Source: Calcarisporiella thermophila CBS 279.70
Lineage: Eukaryota > Calcarisporiellomycota
DNA: 64,000 bases
Assembly: GCF_041956535.1 (NCBI RefSeq)
Contig: NW_027192229.1
Coordinates: 42,848 to 106,847 of the forward strand
Reading direction: 5' to 3'
A program made the position numbers and the translations under genes. Below are positions 34,335-45,837 of the stretch, one piece after another. The notes beneath the pieces were generated by a model. The model saw only the letters and a program-made list of their open reading frames with translations, did not search any database and was not told the origin of the DNA. Position 1 is the stretch's first letter, and the number at the start of each line of letters is the position of its first letter.

Positions 34335-35357
34335 TGTGTCTCAAATAGATGAATAACAAGTGGTAGATTTGAGTAGAGAAGAGAGAAATATCAAGAATAA
34401 TTGTCATATAATATCCGCTCAACTATATGTCTGTAAAGTCGAGCCAAATCAACATAGCTGTGACTCCGAGTTGAAATAATGTTGAAATAGAAAATAATAA
34501 CTGATGTTTGACGTTATGTCAGGGACACATTAAATACCCGAGTTGGGGAGTAGAAGAGTTGCAACACCACAGGTGTGTAAAGGACTAGAATGGTTTGTCC
34601 GAACGTCTCTTGTGGAGATAAATTAAACTGCGCCACTGCGTTACCTAACCTAGAATTCTGAGAAATTTCTCTTAGGTGAATATTATGTTGGATATTCTCT
34701 GGCGGAAAGAGTTAAGGACGGGTTTTGTATTTATTACGCTTCTAAGTTCAAGGATTCAGATTAACTATCAACTCCCTGTTGAATCTGCCCCCTAATACGT
34801 GCTACATAGTCCGCAGAATCCTTGCATATGACTCGACTCGGACATATGTCGCACTTGAAGGCCAGCGAGTTTATTTAGCAGCCACTATTTTATTTTTAAG
34901 TCGTACACCATGTTTGGTCGTTGCTTAACTCCTGGTGGATATATGGTAATAATATCATAAAATAGGAATAAGCCCTCCTCTCTTACATACGTGCTTTCTT
35001 ATTGCTTACTCCCCAATTTTTAATACCCAAGCATTTAAAGTTTATGTTTTTGAACGATGAATAGATTAAAAAACACAAGAACACGCGTTTTAATTTTTAA
35101 TTTTTTTTATATGAAGTTTTGCTAGATATCGAACGAGATTTTACCATTTCTCTACTTTTCACCAGTGGCATTTTATGTATCTTGTGTTTTCTTAATGTCA
35201 CCTGATATTATCTCTACCTTGCCCTTCGCATAGAATTTGATACTTGGATCTATGTTTTAAAAACGTTATACTTTCTAAACCATTATAATAAGTACTCATT
35301 AACATCCTTAGAGTAAGAAGAGCAATCGAGAGTTTGTACACGAGTGCGACTTGGAAT
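34335..35357. other. divergent intergenic region, about 1 kb
   Basis: Shared upstream region of KIN1 and the DNA methyltransferase gene. AT-rich with no supported gene. Because the methyltransferase start codon is uncertain, a small upstream exon could hide here. Confidence 0.5.
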
Positions 35358-38300
35358 ATGAAAAAAGATGCCAGGTACGAGTCGCCCGAGGAATCTTGCA
35401 CCCTTGTTCCAAAAAAACGACCATGGCTCGATTTAGTGCTTAATCCATGCGAGTCGACTTTATCCAAATCTACAACAACTAAATTAGAGAGCAATGATAA
35501 ATCCCAGGGAGCGAAATCTCGTGAAGGGATGTCTATGGATGAGCAAATAAGCACTGTTGTGGAAATTTTGGCAGGGATATTGCGACTGACCAAAGAAGAT
35601 GTTGAATACCGACTCCCTCAACTAGAAATGAGTATGCATCTATTTAATCTAGTGTGCCGCCGCATTTAATTTTAACTACTATTTTTACAGATGATGTGCG
35701 CAATAATCCCTCTCCTATTCTTGCTGAAATCAATTCACTGCTCGATGGCTCAGATGCAAAATTAATTTCCTCCCTACATCATCTACGCCAATGTCTGGCT
35801 GAGACTACCTCCCCCTCTTATAGCGCATATGCCCGAGCCATCAATTTCTATGCGCTAATGACCGCTTTTATCACAGTATGTCAATGCTTTTTTGAGGTCT
35901 TGGTCTGGGAGCTGTCAGCAAGCTCAGAGAACGATACCGCATTTATCATGGGTGATCGAAATCATGTATTAAGGAAATTCTTGACCGCATTTCATAACGA
36001 AGACAACTTCCTTGCAGAGACCGGTAGGCAAGGTGGCATGGATGCATTTTTGTGGCACTATCACCTTGTCACCTGCCCCAACAGCCCACGTCAAAAACTG
36101 TCGGGCGGTTCAAATATGACGGATCGTCTAATTGCAGATTTGCAAGCAAAATCTATTCGTTTTGTGTCCCTAGATGCTATAGAATCCATTTACTCGACGT
36201 TTTACACCCAATATTTCCTAAATGCCGTCGCGACCCAACATCAAAAGGATCATGGCCAATTCTACACTCCACGCGGTGTGATCAGGTTTATGTGGGATCG
36301 ATGTCTGCATGATCGAGACGAGTCGACCTTACTGCAAAGAATCCTTGATGTTAAGGATTCTAATGATGGCAATAAGATGGAAGTAGACGGGTTTATCCCG
36401 CGGGTGCTAGATCCCTGTATGGGCACTGGAGGATTTCTTGCCGAATACATCAACCGTCTAACCACCGCTGCATCGCACCACCCCAAAATATGGAACTCTC
36501 CAACACATATTCAGACACTTATACGCGCTATCTGTGCGAATCTTTGGGGCATTGAAATAGACTCTTTTGCACTCCACTTCTGTCGCATAAATATAATGGC
36601 TCACCTTTTGCCGCTGTATTGGCGTAGTATACGACTCTCGGGATCTTGGCCCGATATTTATCAGTTGCCGCGTTTAAAATTGTTTTGTAACGACACAATG
36701 CGGTTGCATGTGGGGGAAGACGATGACAGGTGGGAAGCTCATGAGATGCATACCCTTAGGGAGATAATTCAATTCGACTTCGTGGTAACAAACCCGCCCT
36801 ACATGATCCGGAAAACAGGGTATTTAGCAGCACCGGACAACAAGCTCTATGATGAGCGTGTATTAGGAGCACGGGGTACTCAAGCATATCTGTACTTTTT
36901 ATGGTTTGCACTGCAACGATTAGTGCCTGAGACGGGTGTCGTGTGTCTTATCACAGGTAAACTTATTACACCGCGAAATAACATAGGTTGGAATGGTTCA
37001 ATAACTCGCTTTGTTCTATTTAGCGAGCCAATGGTTGGGGCTGGAGTTTGCCGATAAGCTGAGGTATTTGGATGAAGATGCTCGGCTTTATATCGGCAAT
37101 TTCTCACATCTTGAACCTTTTTTAGGCTATGGCTTTGGAACAACTGTTACCTTGAAGAATTCTATCAGTTCGAACCCTATCGAGTTTGGCGTAAAGTCCA
37201 AACCGATTCATTAATATTCAGAATACGCCGACGAGCAACCCCCCTCAATGTCCCAAGCTCTCCCATCCCCTATCCTGCTGCTCCGACGAACGGCAAAGAA
37301 AACGGAACACATGAATCACCTCGCGACATAATATTTCTTCGCCATGTCAATAAGCGCTCTACACTTGAAGAGACGCTTGACGCTTACGCTCGATTTGACC
37401 CACGGTGCCCATCCGCATCCAATGTAGACTTTCGAATCACGCCTGCTACAAACTTTGCCCCCCCCACCTCCAATGCTTCTTTCACATTCTTAATGCCCAC
37501 AACCGCAGTAAGCGAGGAGCTTGCAACACTTGTGAGCCATCTGCCAGGTTTGTGTGACCCCAATGGTAAAGTAAGTGGGTGGAGTGACGAGCGCCCGTTA
37601 GAATGGCATCGCGGACCTAATACCAACCCCGTTTATGCGCTTGTTGTGAGAACAGCATGGGCTAAAGAAACCTTTGGAGAAGAATGCTGTAAACGGTGGA
37701 TGAGACGTGTATTTTACTGGAATGGAAAAAACTCCGGAGTTGGAGAGGAGCCCTCCTCTCCTGCCGGGGGAAGTGGAAATGGAAATGGAACTAAAGCGGT
37801 AGTAATAAGCAATCCAGCCGTGGGAAGCGGGAAAAAAGAGGCCAAATTCTGGTATTGTAGAGATTCGCTCCGCCTCACAAAAAAAGAATCCTCTCCTGCT
37901 GAGAGCTATTTGCCTTTTATTGATCCGGTCCGTGGAGATTACTCACTTATTCTGGTGGATAAGGAGGGAGCGACTAGATTGAAGCAAGAGGTGGGAGAAG
38001 AGGGGCCGCTCTGGAAATATTTGCGTGAAGCCAGAGAGCAGCTACAGAGTGGCATGCGAGATAAGGAAGTGGCGTGGTGCCAATTCAACAATTGCGGGTA
38101 AATCCAAAAACGAATAAGAGAAATAGAGCATTGAAATCATCTTTTTTTGGATACTATATAGAAGCGATATACCTGTAAAAATCGTCCATCCCATCAACTA
38201 CGGGTATTTTTCGAAATCACAGGTAGAAAATCAGAAGAACACATTCGCGTGACGGATGCTAATCATTGCTCTGTGTGTCTAGCCAAGACAACGCTTTTTC

Positions 38301-39113
38301 CTTGATGTAGATAGCGTTTGTGTCACAAATCAGTGTATCTATTTCACCGTCAAGCCTGGGCATCCGCCTGCCTCCTTCTTTCTAGCGCTACTCAACTCAA
38401 CCTCGGTGCAATATTTTCTTACCGTGCACTGTCGGTATGATCAACAAGGACGTCTGCGATTATTTCGAGAATCAATGGCGCGTGTTCCATACGCGAAACC
38501 AAGAGGACAATTATGCATTGAAAGCATGGTCGATTTGGCAATTGGAGCCCGAGAAGTTAGGCACCTGCTGTTTTGGATAGCAACCGGCGGAAGCGGAGAT
38601 AGCGAGGGTGTCGGAAAAGGATTTCCAGTGGCAGAGAAGATAAGAAGGGGAATTTGGGAAATTTCAAAGAGTGAAAAAACCTGTCTCCTGGATTGGTGGT
38701 CCAAGAGGATCGAGTCAGCCAGGAGAGAAAAGGAGCCGAATGGTAACAGCAAGAATTCGGGGGCTAGAGGGTCTGGGAATGAGTCAGTTATACATCACGT
38801 CGAAACCTTGCTCTGGATCGGCGCCATCCTCCAGTATGCGGTTGACCAACACGCATATGCTCTCTATCATATTAACCCTGGGATACAAGTTGCCCTTGAA
38901 CAAGAACTTGGTTTGGAAGTATCAGAAAAAATCATTGAGCAGTATCCGCGATTCACTCCGCCCTCCCATACACAAGGCGAGACAAATGTAATCGAAGAGA
39001 CCAGAGTTCCCTCCTGGGGAGCAGAATTGATAAAAGAGATGCATAATGTATTGAAAGAGGCCACTCGCTTTTTTGCACGCTGTGGGTTTGAAGCCAACCT
39101 TCGCCACTCTTAG
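35358..39113 (+). CDS. prokaryote-type N6-adenine DNA methyltransferase (type IIG/PglX-like) with introns
   Basis: Six exons: 35358-35631, 35691-36956, 37024-37063, 37126-38097, 38162-38222, 38283-39113; 1147 residues. The core has the N6-methylase order: F282-Y-T-P (GQFYTPRGVI), motif I D332-PCMGTGGF for AdoMet, WGIEID, and motif IV N459-P-P-Y (VVTNPPYMI), the adenine-flipping catalytic tetrad. Splicing then joins CLITASQWLG and LEEFYQFEPYRVW, which are typical of the Eco57I/PglX-like region after the catalytic core. The C-terminal 500 residues (FLALLNSTSVQYFL and onward) look like a target-recognition and helical spacer half. I see no nuclease motif at the N-terminus, so it is probably methylase only. 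It would methylate adenine in DNA at a specific site. Introns prove it is a resident fungal gene, although its family is bacterial. The start ATG is the first in frame but not certain. Confidence 0.9.
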
Positions 39114-39674
39114 CCATACTTTCTCTACCTCAGTCAACCTCCGCCGCAATGTATATGCCCTCACGCATCAGAATGTGAGTTTTCCATGGAGCTGACCGTA
39201 TATTTGCACTGGAACGAACCTGTAATTTACCCTTACAGCTAATGTTATTAATGTGAGAGTCTATGACTAGATTACGCATAGAGCCTGTTTTAATCGAATA
39301 AGATGAAATAATTTTAACGTGTAAAGTGTGGGAATGACTTAATATCCAAACCATGAGTTTCGAAATACGATAGCAAATACAGAGCCTATCTCAATTGAAG
39401 AGCGCGATCTCCATTATCCAAGGATATGCGACCGAACCATGTGTTGTTTTATGCACCGCTGTGTATGTAAATGCTCTAGGGGTATTTGGCTATCCTCGAA
39501 ATAACTGAGGGTTGAATACTTGGGGGATGTAGGGCTTCCTAACCGAATGGATGGAATTTTTTAGCTAAATTAAGTTGCATTAACTATTTGGACTTTGATT
39601 TGCCCGCTCTTAAGCCTCGCCGTAATATTTTATGTCTAATAATCACATCCGCGATTGAATCCCTCCATCTCAAA
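39114..39674. other. intergenic region
   Basis: 561 bases between the methyltransferase stop and the LRR gene start. No features are recognised. Confidence 0.5.
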
Positions 39675-42346
39675 ATGAGTTCCACGGCTCATCGCATCCC
39701 AGCTCCTAAAAATGTACGTCCCCAAACAAATCGTACTGCATCGACTCGTAGCACGACTGATCCAGCCGTGAAGGTAGCTTCGCCTGGTTCCGACAAATAT
39801 ACTTCCGCTAGGCAGCCAAAGACCATTGTTGCAGGATCACGAATTCCAACACCATCTATGCCCAGCAAACCACAGGTAGCATCCACCCAAACTCCATCGA
39901 AGACTGCAAGTCGTCTCACTCCCCCCGTGCCCTCACCGGACATGAGGGAACATAAACCTCCCCCCAGGATTCCACATCCCGCCACCACCTCAAAACCAGT
40001 TTCCAGCTCGACATCAGGCGGCATGAATCGCCTAACCCCTACAGCTTCTGTCACCCCTCGTACACCCGCGCCGAAAACACCCACCCGCACCCCCACCCGC
40101 ACCCCCACACGATCACCTCGCACCCCGCTCACATCTTCCTCTACTCCAAAGGCAAAGGCCTCCCCATCAGTAAGAGAGGCAATCGCGCAGGCGCGATTAC
40201 GAATGTCCAAAAAAGCAATGGAAAATAACAGCACTGACGACGACGACGCCAAGATGAGCTTAGAAATGGAAATAAAGAGAGCCAAGGCTACCGGTAGGAA
40301 ACCAGTTTCGTTGCTACATATTATCTAATATTAACTCTATTGTCTACCTATATTTCATATGTCTCCATGAAGGCCGCATCAACCTTTCAAATCGCGGATT
40401 GACGGAAGTTCCAAAAGAGGTGTGGAACATGTACCGCGTTGACCCCAAATCCATAGTGATAGATCTGAGCAGAAGCGCCGCAGATGACCCATACGAGTCT
40501 CCCATTGCGGTCGACCTCACATCTCTTGTCCTTGGAGATAATAATCTAACCTGTATTGACTCGCGTATTGCCGAATTCGCTGCATTGACCAATGTCGACC
40601 TTCGAAACAATGAGCTCACCGAACTCCCACATGACTTTGGGGGGCTCCGTAGATTGAAAATTCTAAATTTGTCAGGGAATAGATTGATGGCCGTCCCGCA
40701 AGTCATCTTTCAACTTGCAGAGCTGGTGGAATTAAATTTGGCAAAAAACCAGCTGAGCGGTAGGCTGGCGCCCGAGATAGGTAGACTTGCGAATCTGAGA
40801 ATGCTGGATGTATCGGATAACATGCTTGATATGTTACCTGCAAAGGAGCTTGAGTGTTTGGTGGAATTGAGAATACTGAACATCTCAAAAAATCGACTGC
40901 CTTTTCTACCTGCGCATGCGCTGTTGAAGATGGTGAGACTGGAAGAATTGGAGGCAGGCGAAAATGCTCTTACAACGGCCTTCGCCGGTCTGAGAGATAT
41001 CCTTAGTGGTGGTGAGGACGGGGAAAGCACAAACAGCTCCGACGCACGGTACCATTCGGCTTTTGTGATGCCTGCGTTGACCCGCCTCAATTTGCGCAAA
41101 AATGCTCTAGTTTGCTTCGATGACCATCCCACCGAACACATCCGAATGCCCAGCCTTCGTGAGCTATTTCTCACACACAACCACCTCGCTGACTTGGGCA
41201 AGCTTTTCCTCCACGCACCACTACTTCAAGTTTTGGATATAGGTTACAATAAGTTCACAGAGGTACCCGCCCATCTCACTCAATGCACAAAGCTGCAGCG
41301 CCTAGACTTAAGCTACAACACAATATCTGAACTACCAACAGAATTTGGCCGCTTGGAGGGGTTAAAAGTGCTAGCAGTTGACGGAAATATTATTCGTGGT
41401 GCCCCCCGTACCGGGAAAACTGAGGACATATTGAAGTGGCTGCAGAAACGTCTGACACTCTCTCAACCGCACTCCGAGGTACACAATGAGCGAGAAGACG
41501 CGCCGCCAAGAACAGACAAAGCTTCCGTGCAGACCAAGGATCGGGCTACTCCCACTTCGGATTCAGCGCCAACAAGGACCGACGCAGAATCATCCTCGGA
41601 AATCTGGAGTACTCAGCCCCATACCGCTCTACAGACTAGAATTCTCCATCTCGAGAAAAGGGGGCTTACCGACTTGACCCCCCAAGATTTGGCCGGCCCC
41701 ACGTTTTCACCTCACACAATCGAGCTTAGCCATAACAAACTAGCATCCATTCCGCATGCACTAGCTGGAGACGCGTTTGCTAACTTAAAATCACTGAGCC
41801 TCCATCACAACCGGCTGGAAACGTTCAAAGTTTTAATGGTTGGTGTGCAATTTACACATTTAGAGGCTCTTGACCTTTCGCACAACCTAGTTAGTATATA
41901 ACCTGTGTTGACAATGTGGACGTTCACTAAAGCTCCTTACTTCTTGTTTTTCTGCTAAGATCACAGATATCTTTACCCCGTCGGAGGAAGATCGGGGTGA
42001 CAAGTCAAGTTTCCCCGCCCTTCACCAACTCGTTCTCGCCTTCAACCGCCTAACCAGCCTTCCCCCCTCCCTCACGCATTATTTTCCTCGCCTGCACTCC
42101 CTGGTAGTTTCAAACAATCTCATTGAACGAATCGAACCCTCCTCCTTTACAGGCCTGCAGCTTTTAGATTTGTCAAACAACAGCATTGGGCATCTCCCGC
42201 CCGAACTGGGGCTTGTGACTAGCATCAAAACTATGATGGTGGAGGGGAACATGTTTAGGGTCCCGAGGCGGCAGGTGTGGGAAAGAGGCACCGATACTTT
42301 GATGGAATGGCTGAGGAATCAAATGCCGCTTGAAGATGGAGCCTAG
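39675..42346 (+). CDS. LRRC40-like leucine-rich-repeat protein
   Basis: Three exons, 39675-40293, 40373-41889 and 41960-42346, giving 840 residues. The first 200 residues are basic and rich in Ser, Thr and Pro, with a TPTR-TPTR-TPTR run followed by short acidic and charged helices; this resembles a disordered, microtubule-binding-like tail. After splicing, INLSNRGLTEVPKEVW begins about 20 leucine-rich repeats of the LxxLxLxxNxL type in two blocks. These are separated by an insert (residues about 550-620) that follows a repeat-capping G-N-I-I-R-G-A-P-R-T-G-K-T-E-D-I-L-K-W-L segment. The C-terminal block ends in the same cap, EGNMFRVPRRQVWERG, then LMEWLRNQMP. This double-cap layout is that of LRRC40 proteins. 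Their function is poorly known; a scaffold role is likely. Confidence 0.88.
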
Positions 42347-42612
42347 CGCATCACACACCTATTAATATTGTAGTATCCCCCGCTTTATATGCTGCTGCAT
42401 TGTGCTTTTCTTTTTATACACTAATAAGTTTATCTAAACTGGTCGTACACTTGTTTGGAACCATGGTTGCAATGTTGAAATTTCATTAAAATAAAATGAA
42501 AAATTAAAAAAAAAAAAGAAAAAGACAAATAATCTGTAACAACGTTTTATAAAGAGAAAAGTATAACAAGGGGAAATATCATACATCTTTATCGTCCTCC
42601 TCATCGGTGCTC

Positions 42613-44299
42613 CTAATCTTCCTCTTCTTCATCCTCGTCCTCATCCTCCTCTTCGTCCGCGGAGTCCTCCTGTGTCCGGGAGAAGTACCGAGCAAAATCG
42701 TATGCGTCATCTTCATCGCTCTCCATATCATCCACTGTGGTTTCTGCCTGTTTCTGTTTCTTGTTTCGAGGCTTTGATTTTGAGCTGGAAGAAGCGGTCT
42801 GAATTGGGACAGCGTCTGGGATCTCCTCGTCCTCATCCTCGTCCTCCTCTTGGAGCTCATCCTCCTCCATCGCATCGTCTTCGCTTTCCTGCTCTCTATC
42901 CTTGGGATCACGGAGCTCAAAGTCGAATTCTTTAGCGCTCTACGTATTCGAAGGTAGAAATATCAATTGATCATTTCACCTAAAATCAAAGTGGGACCCA
43001 CTTACCATAGCCAAACACTCGCCGAACTCTTTCTTCCCTAAAAGATTTGATAACACCTCCTCTTCAGCTTGTCTTATTTCGTCCGAGACTTTCTCGGATT
43101 TTTTCCCGGGCTTGGGGGGTGTTGTGTAATACTTCACACTCTTGCTCCATTCTTTTAATATGCTCCGTGCTGCGATTTGGATATCTTGCGAGGGTTGGAG
43201 GTGGGCCAAAAGTTCGGGGGTTGAGGAGAAAGTGGGGGCGTTGAAAGCCAGTTGGAGAGCTTCTTTGCTGCAGCGAGAGAAGAGGGAATCGACTATGATG
43301 GAGAGGAAAGAATGGTTAATCAAACATGCGAGCTGCTAATATAGTGCCCAAGAGTAAAGAGATTTACCCAGTGAAACCGCGTCCTCCACATGCTTGACTT
43401 GTCCCCCCCTCAAAATCTCTGCTTCTCCTATGGCACGCACGCTGACCCCCCGTCCTTCGACGACTTCCATTCCCACAGCTTCCAATTCACGCACCACTGC
43501 GGATTTTCCAACATGAACAAGCCCCACCACCCCGACGCACCTCGACCCTCGCAAAGCTACCGCAGTGGTCTCTACTAGGTGGGTTGGATAAAGGGTGCGA
43601 AGATAATTCAGCCAAGACTTGACCACTTCCCGAGGAACAAACTCGATTTTGTTAAGGGCGAAAACGAGCTTCTTTCCCTTCTCAGTCACCAACCGCTCCA
43701 CCGCCTTCACACGGGTGCCGAGTGGATCACGTGCATCCAGCACCTCAACCACCACATCCACCTCCTCCCTCTCCAGTAGCTCTCGCCATTCGATTGTACG
43801 CTTCACCCTGGCTCCTTTTCCAGCTGAAGCCGCGGCTACTGCCTTGTCCAATTTCTTCTGCTTCTTCTTTTGCTTTTTCTTCTCCTGCTGGGCAAATTGA
43901 CGCTGACGCTCCTCACGCAGGAGCTTCTCGTTGGCCGAGTCCCGTTTGGCTGCTTCTATTTGGGCCAAGAGCTGCTCTTTGTAGGGATAATTTGCAGGAA
44001 TTCCAGGATCCTTCTTTTGCTCTGAATTGAAGCAAACAGATGGATTAGTTCATATTATATTCTTTTTACATCATTGACTAAAGGGAATGAATGAAAAGAG
44101 CAGCAACTCACTGTGCTTATGAGGATTCTTTTTGGCTTCTTTGCGTAGCTTGCGATGATGCTCGGCTACTCGCTTTAAGATCTTGTAGCGCTTGGAAGCG
44201 CTCATCCGCTTACTTTTTCCCTCTATTCTCGAGAAAACAAACCATTAGCAGCATTCTCTTTGTGGTTCTACATCGCCAGTGCTTACTTTTTGGTACCAT
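42613..44299 (-). CDS. divergent nucleolar GTPase of the Grn1/Nug1/GNL3 family
   Basis: Five exons: 44299-44287 (13 bases), 44222-44112, 44021-43368, 43292-43006, 42939-42613; 463 residues. The basic N-terminus (MVPKKGKSKR onward, K-rich coiled coil to about residue 115) and EVLDARDPLGTR (residues 135-146) are the GNL3/Nug1 signature, and AARSILKEWSKSVKYYTTPP matches the family's C-terminal part. The tail is very acidic (E/D runs). Family GTPases act in 60S ribosome export from the nucleolus. Here the circularly permuted G domain is eroded: G4 reads NKIE (165-168) instead of NKID, G1 reads GLVHVGKSA (208-216) instead of GxPNVGKSS, and the region where D-x-P-G should be has no such motif and is short. 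It may have lost GTPase activity. Confidence 0.85.
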
Positions 44300-44475
44300 A
44301 GTTCTTACGATTCAGTCTACGATAAAGGGGAAAGAGGAGGTTGAATCAATGACCAAATTAATATTTGGTAGTAAACAAAGATCAAGCAGTCACCGATTCA
44401 GCACAGTCACTTTGCCTCCTCTATTAAGGATTCATGATTGAATAGGAACGGTTAGAGTTAATAGAGCCATTGTGA
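44300..44475. promoter_or_regulatory. short divergent promoter between two permuted-GTPase genes
   Basis: Only 176 bases separate the start codons of the Grn1/Nug1-like gene and MTG1, so their upstream control sequences must overlap. No specific site is recognised. Confidence 0.5.
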
Positions 44476-45837
44476 ATGTCCATATCACGAGCGCCTCTCA
44501 ATCTAAGAACCCATTTTCACTATGACAGAACCATTAACTGGTTCCCTGGTCATATGGCACGAGGCCTACGCCAGATCGGGGAACAGCTTCACTCGGTTGA
44601 TCTGCTTGTCGAAGCAAGAGATGCTAGGATATCCTTTTTGCCATAAAATGGGTTGAGAAATGAATTTGGTTTTTTATGGAGATTAGAAATCATTCTAATT
44701 TTCAAACTTTTGGATCCTTAACTCCCCCTGCCCTGTTTACATCCCATTATCAAGCGTCAATCACAATTTTGAAAAGCTCGTCCAAGGGAAGGATCGTCTC
44801 ATAGTATACAATAAGGCAGATCTCGCAGATCCCACTTATGAACCTGTAAATATTGCTTCACCGTTGGGCTTTGTTTCGGCTATACCCATTTATTGGCATT
44901 ATTAACGAAGATTGCGATTTGACCTAACTAGATAGTAAAGCAGGCATTTGCAAAATATCTCGGGCAGAAAGTGCTCTTCACGAACGCAGATGCAAGTGTC
45001 AACGTGCGAAAGATTATCGAGCATGCAGCGAGTGCGTTCTCCATTGAAGCTTATAACAATTTTAGTCGCTTATCTCGCTCAACCGATGTTCTTTTTTTTT
45101 TAACAGATAAGGCGAGAAATGATCCACTTCGATTCCCCTATGTCACCGTCATGGTGGTTGGCCTCCCCAATGTCGGTAAATCCTCGCTCATTAATGCAAT
45201 GCGTCGCCTTGGCGTCGGCCGTGGAAAGGCTGCCCCGACTTCCCCACTTCCGGGATATACACGGTCGGTGACTGGCAGGGTCAAGGTCTTCGAGGATCCA
45301 AGAGTCTACCTGGTGGATACCCCGGGCGTGATGATGCCATACGTGGAAGACCCAATGGTGGGGCTGAAAATGGCTGTGACGGGAGGAATAGGCGAGCGGG
45401 CGACAGACGAGTCACTCCTCGCAGACTATTTGTTGTGGAGGTTGAATCAATTCGAAAACTACAGGTATTAGGGCTAGTTGTGAATGGCTCGTGCAGCTCC
45501 AGCTCATCCCTATCTTGCTCTGTGCCATAGTTATATCGACAAGTTGAATTTACCCATCGATCCAACCGATAATCTTGAGGAGTTTCTTCCTGCTCTTGCC
45601 AAGCGGATTGGTGCCATCCGTCGCGGGGGAGAACTCGATCTTTCGGCGGCGGCGCGGTTTTTCCTCCAACAATATCGAGCGGGCAAATTGGGCCGCCACA
45701 CATTGGATGACATCCATCCGGCTTGGTTCTCAAGTGCGAAAGTGGGCGTAAGTAGGCGACAAGCAAAGAAGCAGGCGAAGCTAGAAGAACGAGCGAAGAA
45801 GAGAAAAGAAACCCCACTCACTGTACATAAACTCTAG
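44476..45837 (+). CDS. MTG1: mitochondrial ribosome-assembly GTPase MTG1
   Basis: Five exons: 44476-44628, 44741-44845, 44932-45031, 45107-45464, 45531-45837; 340 residues. The order of G motifs is circularly permuted as in the YlqF/RbgA family: [25 protein letters not shown]4 NKAD (N75-D78), G1 GLPNVGKSS (138-146), the G2-region threonine ([10 protein letters not shown]) and G3 DTPG (190-193). All catalytic motifs are intact. MTG1 acts on the large mitochondrial ribosomal subunit at the inner membrane; length is close to yeast Mtg1 (367). The basic C-terminal tail is lysine-rich. The first intron (44629-44740) is of the rare AT-AC U12 class and splits EARDAR from IPLSS in phase 0; no GT-AG pair can make this join. 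Confidence 0.95.
44629..44740 (+). other. U12-type AT-AC intron in MTG1
   Basis: The intron begins ATATCCTTTTT, matching the U12 5' splice consensus ATATCCTTT. It contains TCCTTAAC at 44715-44722, the U12 branch consensus, with the likely branch adenosine at 44721. It ends in TTTAC at 44740, about 19 bases beyond. It is 112 bases long. Removal joins codons for EARDAR to IPLSSV, the conserved family sequence. Confidence 0.88.

Noticed and set aside
35358-39113. Bacterial contamination as the source of the DNA methyltransferase
   Set aside because: Five introns with correct phases and fungal neighbours on both sides show it is a resident nuclear gene.
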